From positions 1 through 7,240 of the forward strand of contig DDYW01000028.1 in assembly GCA_002348185.1 (NCBI GenBank): DNA of 7,240 nucleotides, in the 5' to 3' direction. A program made the position numbers and the translations under genes. Of the stretch, positions 1-5,146 are shown in pieces. Every line of letters starts with the position of its first letter. Positions within the stretch are counted from its first letter, which is position 1. The notes below the pieces were generated by a model. The model was not told the DNA's origin. It searched no databases and worked only from the letters and a program-made list of their open reading frames with translations. The stretch is from Candidatus Hydrogenedentes bacterium UBA2224 (lineage in GTDB: Bacteria; Hydrogenedentota; Hydrogenedentia; Hydrogenedentales; SLHB01).

Positions 1-746
1 TTATCGACGAACTGCCGCCGGGACGCCAGCCCGTCAAGACGCGCCGCGTCACCCCGGCCAAAGTGGGAGACCTGTACGCCTACATCGCCGAACAGGCGCA
101 GAAAGGACTCCAGACCTATATCGTGTGCCCGCTGGTCGAAGAATCGGACAAGCGAGCGCTCACCTCCGTCGTGAGTCATTTCGAGGAACTGTCCGCCGGA
201 CCCCTTCGCGAACTTCGAACGGGACTCCTCCACGGACGCATGGCCTTTGCGGAAAAGGACGCGGTCATGCACCAGTTCAAACGGGGCGAACTCGACGTCC
301 TCTTTACTACCACGGTCATCGAGGTCGGCATCGACTGTCCCAATGCCAGCACCATTGTGATCGAAGACGCGCCCCAGTTCGGGCTCACTCAGCTCCACCA
401 GCTTCGGGGCCGGGTCGGCCGGGGCACCGAGCCGTCCCACTGTTTTTTGCTGGGCAAGCACAAGACGTCCGAAGGCAAGAAACGCATCGAGGTCATGTGC
501 GCCACCAGCAGCGGGTTCGACATTGCCGAGGCCGACCTCGAACTGCGCGGCCCCGGCGAATTCCGCGGCGTGCGCCAGTCCGGCCTGAGCGACCTGCGTG
601 TCGCCGACCTGATTCGCGACGTGCGCCTGCTCGATCAGGCCCGCCGCGAAGCCCAGGCCATTCTTCAGCGCGATCCCACTCTCTCCGCGCCCGAATACCA
701 GGCCCTCGCCCGCCTTGCTCAACGCTACGACGGAATGGCCCTGTGA
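1..746 (+). CDS. recG: ATP-dependent DNA helicase RecG, C-terminal part (5' end outside window)
   Basis: RecG is a cytoplasmic superfamily 2 helicase that remodels stalled replication forks and branch-migrates Holliday junctions. The frame is open from base 3 (bases 1-2 are the end of a split codon) and gives 247 residues, about the last third of a protein usually near 700 aa. The visible part starts at IDELPPGRQPVKT, a RecG hallmark at the start of the second RecA-like domain. Then come IVCPLVEES, LLHGRM, the motif V region FTTTVIEVGIDCPNAS, and motif VI QLHQLRGRVGRG with its arginine fingers. The end carries GFDIAEADLELRGPGEF and RQSGL, the conserved RecG C-terminal (TRG) region that couples ATP hydrolysis to movement. 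The protein ends in GMAL with a TGA stop. The GTG at 63 is an internal codon, not the start. The next gene is 332 bases away with its own promoter, so recG is probably the last gene of its transcript. Identification is very secure. Confidence 0.96.
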   Translation, partial: IDELPPGRQPVKTRRVTPAKVGDLYAYIAEQAQKGLQTYIVCPLVEESDKRALTSVVSHFEELSAGPLRELRTGLLHGRMAFAEKDAVMHQFKRGELDVLFTTTVIEVGIDCPNASTIVIEDAPQFGLTQLHQLRGRVGRGTEPSHCFLLGKHKTSEGKKRIEVMCATSSGFDIAEADLELRGPGEFRGVRQSGLSDLRVADLIRDVRLLDQARREAQAILQRDPTLSAPEYQALARLAQRYDGMAL

Positions 747-777
747 ATCTGGCCCCGCGCGGCGGCCCAGCGCAAAG

Positions 778-980
778 TTGTGGACCGGATGGACGCGATG
801 GACAAGGTGGACGCCCCGGCCCTTGAACGACTTTGCAGGCGTCTCGCCTGCGCTACAAGATCGGCGTTCTTTTTCGTGGTAGTCCCACACCGGAAGAATA
901 AGACCCCTTCACAATCGTTCAGGCAGGCACGTCCGTATCGTCCATATCGTCCATAGGGTCCACGTGGTCCACACGTCCAC
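778..980. repeat. Inverted pair of 9-nt TGGAC arrays (BIME-like element)
   Basis: On the plus strand TGGAC occurs at 781, 790, 799 and 808, exactly every 9 nt. Facing it, the complement (GTCCA/GTCCG) occurs at 931, 940, 949, 958 and 967 with the same 9-nt step, and once more at 975 (8-nt step). Inside the arrays the symmetry continues: TGAACGA at 824-830 is matched by TCGTTCA at 915-921. The whole is therefore two diverged copies of one repeat in opposite orientation around a core of roughly 85 bases. Nine nt is three codons, so array frames translate as repeated M/W-D/T-x triplets. That is a by-product of the period, not evidence of a protein. Function is unknown; a folded RNA, a protein-binding array or a non-autonomous mobile repeat are all possible. 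Confidence 0.75.
835..851. repeat. Perfect 7-bp hairpin in the core of the inverted arrays
   Basis: GCAGGCG (835-841), a TCT loop (842-844) and CGCCTGC (845-851) form a perfect 7-bp stem with a 3-base loop, close to the left array. No T-run follows immediately on either strand, so a simple intrinsic terminator is unlikely. It may be part of the dispersed repeat family. Confidence 0.6.
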
Positions 981-1023
981 CGCCGATGACCACCATCCGC
1001 CGAACGGGGGACAGACATGTCCG

Positions 1024-1052
1024 TTGTCCGCCGCCGGGGCGCCTGCTATAGT
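1024..1052 (+). promoter_or_regulatory. Sigma-70-like promoter for the 188-aa membrane protein gene
   Basis: The -35 box TTGTCC (1024-1029, 4 of 6 matches) and -10 box TATAGT (1047-1052, 5 of 6) are separated by exactly 17 bases. Transcription would begin near 1058-1060, giving a leader of about 20 bases. The ribosome binding site GGAAGGAGG (1062-1070) ends 8 bases before the ATG at 1079 and firmly supports that start. Confidence 0.6.
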
Positions 1053-1078
1053 GGGTCCGCGGGAAGGAGGGGCTTGCC

Positions 1079-1645
1079 ATGCAACGGCCAACGGCAGTGA
1101 CGGTATTTGGGGTTTTGAACATCGTTTTCGGGGTGATGGCGGTCACGTGTACGCCGTTTGCGCTCATCACAACCAAGTTTTCGCAACGTATGCTCGAGAA
1201 CCTGCCTGAAACGTCGCGGATGGAGAATCCGGTCCAGGGGATGATGCAGTCTCCCGGTTTCATGACCTACACCTACGTGAGCACGGCGGTGGGCATGGCG
1301 GTGGGGGCTCTCCTGATTGCCGCGGGCATCGGCTTGCTGAAATTGCGACCGTGGGCGCGCCGGGTGTCGATCGGATATGCGGTGTACTGCTGGGTGGCTG
1401 CCGCTGCCGGGCAGGTGATCGCCTATTTTCTACTCTATGCCCCGATGCTGGAGACCCCCTCCCCCTCGGGCGAACCTGCAAGCGCCGTATTCGTGGGCTC
1501 CATTGTCGGCGCGGTCGTCGGCGCCTGCGTGTCGTTGGTCTATCCGACGATCCTGCTCATCTTCATGTTGCGGCCCGAGATCACGGCGGCCTTTCAACCC
1601 GGCTGGGGCACGCCGCCACCGGTTCCGCCGGGGTCGGAGTTCTGA
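1079..1645 (+). CDS. Hypothetical four-helix integral membrane protein (188 aa)
   Basis: I do not recognise a characterised family. The protein begins MQRPTAVTVFGVLNIVFG, with no cleavable signal peptide; the first hydrophobic stretch (about 7-31) looks like a membrane helix. Further helices lie at about 66-88, 97-120 and 136-163. A polar loop (32-65, Met-rich near 48-62) separates helices 1 and 2. A basic turn, LLKLRPWARR (86-95), between helices 2 and 3 is likely cytoplasmic by the positive-inside rule. The tail (174-188) is rich in Pro and Gly. A short polytopic protein with an RPT-T-FG-LNI-FG start and an LRPWARR turn is a pattern I associate with uncharacterised small membrane proteins in several phyla; this is recollection, not a search. 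The start is fixed by a strong ribosome binding site 8 bases upstream and a promoter before it. The gene appears to be transcribed alone, ending at the hairpin 1667-1692. No function is assigned. Confidence 0.85.
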   Translation: MQRPTAVTVFGVLNIVFGVMAVTCTPFALITTKFSQRMLENLPETSRMENPVQGMMQSPGFMTYTYVSTAVGMAVGALLIAAGIGLLKLRPWARRVSIGYAVYCWVAAAAGQVIAYFLLYAPMLETPSPSGEPASAVFVGSIVGAVVGACVSLVYPTILLIFMLRPEITAAFQPGWGTPPPVPPGSEF

Positions 1646-1663
1646 CCGCCCCCTTCCCCCAAC

Positions 1664-1696
1664 AAAAAAGCCCCCTGGCGCCAGGGGGCTTTGTTT
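1664..1696. terminator. Bidirectional intrinsic terminator between convergent genes
   Basis: AAAGCCCCCTGGC and GCCAGGGGGCTTT form a perfect 13-bp palindrome (1667-1692). On the plus strand it runs into TTTGTTTG, 21 bases after the membrane-protein stop. On the minus strand it runs into TTTTTTGTT, 23 bases after the stop of the 52-aa gene. The better T-run is on the minus strand, which independently argues that something is transcribed from that side. Confidence 0.9.
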
Positions 1697-1715
1697 GCCT
1701 GCCGGTGTCGACGGC

Positions 1716-1874
1716 CTAGCGGGCCATCCAGAGCGTGTTGGCAATCAGCAATTGTTCGAGGCTGATCAGAAACTCGGGCTGGTCGTCCCGATTGCGGTTT
1801 CCCGGGCGGCTCGAATCCGGCGGCGGGACCGCGGCCTGTGCCGGTTTCGACACGGCGCGCTTGTTCCAGAACAT
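1716..1874 (-). CDS. Small hypothetical protein (52 aa)
   Basis: The frame reads ATG at 1874 to TAG at 1716. The protein starts MFWNKRAVSKPAQ, has a Pro/Ser/Arg/Asn/Asp-rich middle (about 17-34), and ends in a hydrophobic-amphipathic segment, EFLISLEQLLIANTLWMAR (34-52). Three points support a real gene. A ribosome binding site AGGAAG (1888-1883) lies 8 bases before the ATG. By hand count, 43 of 52 codons end in G or C, as expected for coding sequence here. The stop is followed after 23 bases by a strong terminator with its T-run on this strand. It has no recognised family, signal peptide or full membrane span. The C-terminal helix could bind a partner or membrane. It lies downstream of the CDP-sugar operon on the same strand, but the terminator hairpin 1919-1944 stands between them; I found no convincing promoter of its own. 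Confidence 0.6.
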   Translation of the reverse strand: MFWNKRAVSKPAQAAVPPPDSSRPGNRNRDDQPEFLISLEQLLIANTLWMAR

Positions 1875-1891
1875 GGGGGCTTCTTCCTTTC

Positions 1892-1910
1892 ATCCGGCGC
1901 CATACCGGAT
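1892..1910 (-). promoter_or_regulatory. Small stem-loop just upstream of the 52-aa gene's ribosome binding site
   Basis: ATCCGG and CCGGAT (1892-1897 and 1905-1910) can pair as a 6-bp stem around a 7-base loop. It ends 3 bases before the AGGAAG ribosome binding site of the small gene. It may be a leader structure affecting translation or message stability, or chance; the stem is short. Confidence 0.3.
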
Positions 1911-1911
1911 T

Positions 1912-1944
1912 AAACAACGGGCGCGTTCCGAAAAGAACGCGCCC
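1912..1944 (-). terminator. Intrinsic terminator of the CDP-sugar operon
   Basis: GGGCGCGTTC (1919-1928) and GAACGCGCCC (1935-1944) form a perfect 10-bp stem with a 6-base loop. Read on the minus strand it is followed by GTTGTTTAA, a short T-rich tract. It lies about 85 bases after the SDR stop at 2030. The plus strand has no T-run after the stem, so it is oriented to stop minus-strand transcripts. The imperfect T-tract may allow read-through into the 52-aa gene. Confidence 0.7.
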
Positions 1945-2029
1945 GACCTGGCTCTTGATTCGCTTTGCCTGCGTAAACGATGGGAACGGGTTGCCTATTC
2001 CCGGAATATGCGCACCGCGGGGGAGAGAC

Positions 2030-3025
2030 TCAGCTCAGGAACCACGGATTCGCCTCGTACCACCGGACCGTTTTCCGCAGGGCCTCGGCGAGAGGCGTGC
2101 GGGCCCGAATACCGAGGGATGCGGCCAGGGCCGTGTCCGGCCACGCGTCAAGCGGCTCGCCCGGCCGTGTCGGCAGCGTGCCCGGACGGAGCAGCCCCGT
2201 CGCGTCCAGCGGCCCGGCAAGCAACTCCGCGAGTTCCCGGATGGCAACCGGGGGACAGGCCGGCGCGTTGAGCAGGGGCGGGAAGGCGTCCTCGCGGGCC
2301 GCGCGGGCCGCCGCGTCGAGAAGCAGCTCTGCCGCGTCTTCGACATACAGGAACGCCCGGCGCTGCTTGCCTTCCGTCATCGGGATGGTCTCTTTCCGCA
2401 GGGCTTTACCGATCAGCTCGGGCACGAACAGCGCCGGGGGCTGGCCCGGTCCGAACACGATCGGCAGCCGCAGCACGCACGCGCGAAGCGCATCGCGCCG
2501 CGTCGCCTCCATCACGCACTCTGTCGCCGCCAGTTTCCCCGCTCCGTATGCATTGATGGGATCACAGGGCTGGTCTTCGGTCCACGGCATGGGTGCCGCT
2601 CCGTATTCCATTTGCGAACCGGGCATGACCAGGACCGGGCGCTCGATTCCGGGCACCGCGAGCAGGGCGTCGACCAGGGATGCCGTCAGGGCGGCGTTTC
2701 CCGCGAAGACCCGGCTCCAGTCTTCCGTGCCCGCGTCCCGCTCGATGGAGCCCGCGCAGTGGACGACCACATCGGGCCGAAGCTCTCGCAGTATCTGGAG
2801 GGTGGCCTGCGGGTCCAGGAGGTCGACAGCACATACTTCCACGGCGGGGCCGTCCAGCGATTCGCGCACGCGCAGGGCCCGCGCGGACTCCGCCGCGATG
2901 TCCATTCCAGCGACGCGGGCGCCCCGGCGCTGCGCCGCTGCGGCGGTGTGGAGGCCAATGAACCCCTGGATGCCCGTAATCAAGACCGTTCGGCCGGCCA
3001 GGGAAGGACGCGGTGCACTCGACAT
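2030..3025 (-). CDS. Extended SDR NAD(P)-dependent sugar-nucleotide epimerase/reductase
   Basis: This 331-aa protein is an extended short-chain dehydrogenase/reductase. The Rossmann cofactor motif TGIQGFIG places glycines at 18, 21 and 24. Asp42, at the end of the second strand (VAGMD), suggests a preference for NAD. The active-site Ser137 (GSQMEYG), Tyr160 and Lys164 (YGAGK) are all present. RLPIVFGPG (186-194) matches the family's R-x-x-x-V-F/Y-GP substrate-domain motif, and AFLYVEDAAE (224-233) matches the usual F-x-Y-V-x-D segment. It is the third gene of the operon, starting 12 bases after rfbG with GGAGG 4 bases before the ATG. Known relatives in such operons act as 4-reductases or epimerases on CDP-4-keto-6-deoxy sugars, so it probably finishes the CDP-sugar made by RfbF and RfbG. 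The exact stereochemistry, and whether it is a reductase or an epimerase, cannot be read from sequence. Confidence 0.9.
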   Translation of the reverse strand: MSSAPRPSLAGRTVLITGIQGFIGLHTAAAAQRRGARVAGMDIAAESARALRVRESLDGPAVEVCAVDLLDPQATLQILRELRPDVVVHCAGSIERDAGTEDWSRVFAGNAALTASLVDALLAVPGIERPVLVMPGSQMEYGAAPMPWTEDQPCDPINAYGAGKLAATECVMEATRRDALRACVLRLPIVFGPGQPPALFVPELIGKALRKETIPMTEGKQRRAFLYVEDAAELLLDAAARAAREDAFPPLLNAPACPPVAIRELAELLAGPLDATGLLRPGTLPTRPGEPLDAWPDTALAASLGIRARTPLAEALRKTVRWYEANPWFLS

Positions 3026-3037
3026 GTCGCCTCCGGC

Positions 3038-4171
3038 CTATTCGGAATCGGCCCAGGGCAAGCCCTTGACCACCGCGTCCCGCGCGTAGCCCAGGATCTG
3101 GTCGTGGGTCTTGCCGCGCAGTCTCGCCGTATCGAACCCGGATTCGTGGGCCAGTTTGTACCAGGATACCGTCTGCTCAACGGTCGTCTTGAAATCCCAG
3201 ACCGGCTGCCAGCCCAGGAAATGCCACGCCTTATCGATGGCGAGCTTCAAAAACCGCGCTTCGTGGACCGCCTCCTGGTCGGGGGAATGGGCCCAGGTTC
3301 CGCCGCCCCAGGCCGCTACGAGCGCGTCGCAGAGTTCCGCCACCGTGCGCTCCGACTCGCGGCCAGGGCCGAAATTCCACGAGCTGCGGCAGTCCGGCGC
3401 GTTGTTTTCGGACAGGAGCGCCGCGCCCACCTGAAGGTAGCCGGACAAGGGTTCGAGCACGTGCTGCCACGGGCGCACGGACAGCGGGTTGCGCACGGGG
3501 ATCGGCTGCCCGTTCATCAAGGCGTTCATGGCGTCTACCAGGATGCGGTCGGCCGACCAGTCGCCGCCGCCGATCACGTTTCCGGCCCGGCAGCTTGCGA
3601 GCCGTACGGACGGCGCGCCTCCCGCGCCGGTATGGAACGAGCGGCGCCACGAGGCTGCGAGCAGTTCGGCCATGCCCTTGCTGGCGCTGTACACATCATG
3701 CCCGCCCATGGGCTCGTCTTCGCGATAGGCGGTGTAGGTTTCCCGGTTCTCGTAACACTTGTCCGAGGTGATGACCACCACGCCGCATGGCCGCTCGGGG
3801 CCGTACCCGACGCGGTCGACCGCGTGAAGCACGTGGGCCGTGCCCATGACGTTGGTGGCCAGCGTTTCGAGCGGGATTTCGTACGACAGGCGCACAATCG
3901 GCTGGGCGGCCAGGTGAAACACGAGATCCGGCCGGATGGACGCCACCCGCTCCGCCAGCGGCTCCGGCTCACGGATGTCCAGGATGGCGTGGTTCAGCCG
4001 CTCTTCCAGGCGCAGCAGGTCGAAAAGCGCCGGCTCGGTGTTCGGCGCCAGGGCGATCCCGTAGACCTCGGCGCCCAGGAGATCGAGCCACGTGGCCAGC
4101 CAGGACCCCTTGAAGCCGGTGTGTCCGGTGACCAGCACCTTCTTGCCGCGGTAAAAATCGCCAAAAGGCAT
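3038..4171 (-). CDS. rfbG: CDP-glucose 4,6-dehydratase
   Basis: This cytoplasmic extended-SDR enzyme converts CDP-D-glucose to CDP-4-keto-6-deoxy-D-glucose using bound NAD. With the start at 4171 it has 377 residues, a typical length. Hallmarks in order: TGHTGFKGSWL (15-25, glycines 16/19/22), HLAAQPIVRLSYEIP (86-100), ITSDKCYEN (134-142, Ser136-Asp137-Lys138), Tyr161 and Lys165 in YSASKG, CRAGNVIGGGDW (194-205), and VRPWQHVLEPLSGYL (232-246). The SDKCYEN, GNVIGGGDW and PWQHVLEPLSGYL blocks are distinctive of RfbG and separate it from RmlB and GalE. A longer frame can begin at a TTG at 4192, but that codon lies just upstream of the ribosome binding site GGGAGG (4187-4182). The ATG at 4171, 10 bases after that site, is the better start. 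rfbF lies 51 bases upstream and the SDR 12 bases downstream. Confidence 0.96.
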   Translation of the reverse strand: MPFGDFYRGKKVLVTGHTGFKGSWLATWLDLLGAEVYGIALAPNTEPALFDLLRLEERLNHAILDIREPEPLAERVASIRPDLVFHLAAQPIVRLSYEIPLETLATNVMGTAHVLHAVDRVGYGPERPCGVVVITSDKCYENRETYTAYREDEPMGGHDVYSASKGMAELLAASWRRSFHTGAGGAPSVRLASCRAGNVIGGGDWSADRILVDAMNALMNGQPIPVRNPLSVRPWQHVLEPLSGYLQVGAALLSENNAPDCRSSWNFGPGRESERTVAELCDALVAAWGGGTWAHSPDQEAVHEARFLKLAIDKAWHFLGWQPVWDFKTTVEQTVSWYKLAHESGFDTARLRGKTHDQILGYARDAVVKGLPWADSE

Positions 4172-4222
4172 GGGCCCCTTTCCTCCCTGCAATGACTGCC
4201 GCCGGCCGCGTCTTCGGCGCGG

Positions 4223-5002
4223 TCAGGCCTTTCTAAGCCACGGCGCGTCGCCGCGGCTCCACATCTCGTTCAACAGCGCGTATTCGCGGAACGTGTCCAT
4301 GGGCATCCAGAAGCCGTCATGGCAATAGGTCATCATCTGGCCGTCGCGTGCGAGGCGCTGCAACGGTTCCCGCTCAAAGGTGCAGGTTTCGTCGTCACTC
4401 ACATAGTCAAAGACCCCGGGCTCGCAGACGAAATAGCCGCCGTTGATATACCCTCCGGCGGCCTGGGGCTTCTCCTGAAACGACGTGACCTGGTTCCCCT
4501 CAACCACCAGCTCGCCGAACCGGGCCGGAGGCCGCACCGACGTAATCGTGATCAGTTTCCCATGCGACCGGTGAAAATCCACCAGTGCGGACACGTTAAT
4601 GTCGCCGACGCCGTCGCCGTAGGTCAGCATGAACGGATGGTCGCCCACATGCCTCTGGATGCGCTTAATACGGCACCCGGTCATCGCTTCGAGCCCCGTC
4701 TCGGCCAGCGTCACGTTCCAGGGGGGCAGGGCGGCCGTGTCGCTGTACGCGACCGCGCCGTTCCGGGCCAGGTCGACGGTGATGTCGGCGGTCTGCGCGC
4801 GAAAATTCAGAAAATACTCCTTGATTTTCCAGCCCTTAAATCCGAGACACAGGATGAATTCCTGAAATCCGTGGAGGCTGTAGGTGTCCATGATGTGTTT
4901 CACCACGGGGTATTCGCCGATGGGAATCATCGGTTTGGGAATCTCGCTCGACACATCGCGGATGCGCGTGCCTTTTCCGCCACACAAGATCACGGTCTTC
5001 AC
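4223..5002 (-). CDS. rfbF: Glucose-1-phosphate cytidylyltransferase
   Basis: This cytoplasmic enzyme transfers CMP from CTP to alpha-D-glucose-1-phosphate to make CDP-glucose, the first step of CDP-6-deoxy-sugar synthesis. The 259-residue length is normal. The nucleotidyltransferase signature CGGKGTR (7-13) is followed by PKPMIPIGEYP (22-32). Further RfbF-type blocks are GFKGWKIKEYFLNF (54-67), ETGLEAMTGCRIKR (101-114), the metal/sugar site TYGDGVGD (127-134), FQEKP (175-179), YINGGYFV (185-192) and GFWMPMDT (230-237). The usual family form is GGLGTR; Lys10 here is a mild variant. The start is a GTG at 5002, preceded by AGGGGG about 5 bases upstream. It is the first gene of the minus-strand operon and is transcribed divergently from the glycosyltransferase. 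Confidence 0.96.
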   Translation of the reverse strand: MKTVILCGGKGTRIRDVSSEIPKPMIPIGEYPVVKHIMDTYSLHGFQEFILCLGFKGWKIKEYFLNFRAQTADITVDLARNGAVAYSDTAALPPWNVTLAETGLEAMTGCRIKRIQRHVGDHPFMLTYGDGVGDINVSALVDFHRSHGKLITITSVRPPARFGELVVEGNQVTSFQEKPQAAGGYINGGYFVCEPGVFDYVSDDETCTFEREPLQRLARDGQMMTYCHDGFWMPMDTFREYALLNEMWSRGDAPWLRKA

Positions 5003-5048
5003 GTTTACCCCCTGGTCAGGAACAGACGCCGGGATGGCGCCGCGTAAG

Positions 5049-5077
5049 TTGCGATCATCGCGCGTGTTCCATACTAT
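5049..5077 (+). promoter_or_regulatory. Candidate promoter of the glycosyltransferase gene
   Basis: TTGCGA (5049-5054) and TACTAT (5072-5077) are separated by 17 bases, each box matching consensus at 4 of 6 positions. The leader to the ATG at 5147 would be about 63 bases. The ribosome binding region GGAAAGGGG (5137-5144 and the preceding base) is purine-rich but not a canonical AGGAGG. Confidence 0.4.
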
Positions 5078-5099
5078 ACGCCGGTCTGGACGCGTTCAA
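5073..5099 (-). promoter_or_regulatory. Candidate promoter of the rfbF-rfbG-SDR operon
   Basis: Reading the minus strand, TTGAAC (5099-5094) and TATAGT (5078-5073, 5 of 6 matches) are spaced by 15 bases. That is short but tolerable; TAGTAT two bases later would give 17. The leader to the GTG at 5002 would be about 65 bases. The -10 box overlaps that of the opposing promoter. Confidence 0.45.
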
Positions 5100-5146
5100 G
5101 GATGCTTCCGCCGTGAAGGCCGGCGCTCACCATTCGGAAAGGGGTC

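Larger units (their letters stand above)
747..1078. other. 332-base gene-free stretch holding a repeat element and a promoter
   Basis: No convincing gene lies between recG and the membrane-protein gene. The stretch contains two inverted arrays of 9-nt TGGAC units (781-812 and 931-979), a perfect hairpin between them (835-851), and a sigma-70-like promoter with a strong ribosome binding site just before 1079. Open frames crossing it, such as 789-956, consist of translated repeat units (MDAMDKVDA) and low-complexity sequence, so they are treated as chance frames. I see no clear intrinsic terminator for recG here: the hairpin at 835-851 is not followed directly by a T-run (the nearest, TTCTTTTT, lies about 18 bases further on). 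Confidence 0.7.

Noticed and set aside
63..65. GTG at 63 as the start of the recG-like gene
   Set aside because: The same frame continues upstream to the window edge with conserved RecG sequence (IDELPPGRQPVKT), so the gene begins outside the window.
789..956. Small plus-strand frame beginning MDAMDKVDA
   Set aside because: It is made of the 9-nt repeat units and the hairpin read through, has no ribosome binding site, and stops inside the facing array. It is a translation of the repeat.
781..980. CRISPR array
   Set aside because: The repeating unit is 9 nt with a 5-nt constant part, the two halves are inverted, and there are no 25-40 nt repeats with unique spacers.
4172..4192. TTG at 4192 as an upstream start for rfbG
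   Set aside because: The seven extra codons consist of the ribosome binding site (GGGAGGAAAGG) that serves the ATG at 4171; the family normally begins shortly before the Rossmann motif.
1838..4195. Very long plus-strand open frame (785 codons) opposite the SDR and rfbG genes
   Set aside because: It runs antisense to two unmistakable enzyme genes, its translation is Arg/Gly/His/Gln-rich without any domain, it starts inside the 52-aa gene's antisense and has no ribosome binding site. High-GC genes commonly leave an open antisense frame.
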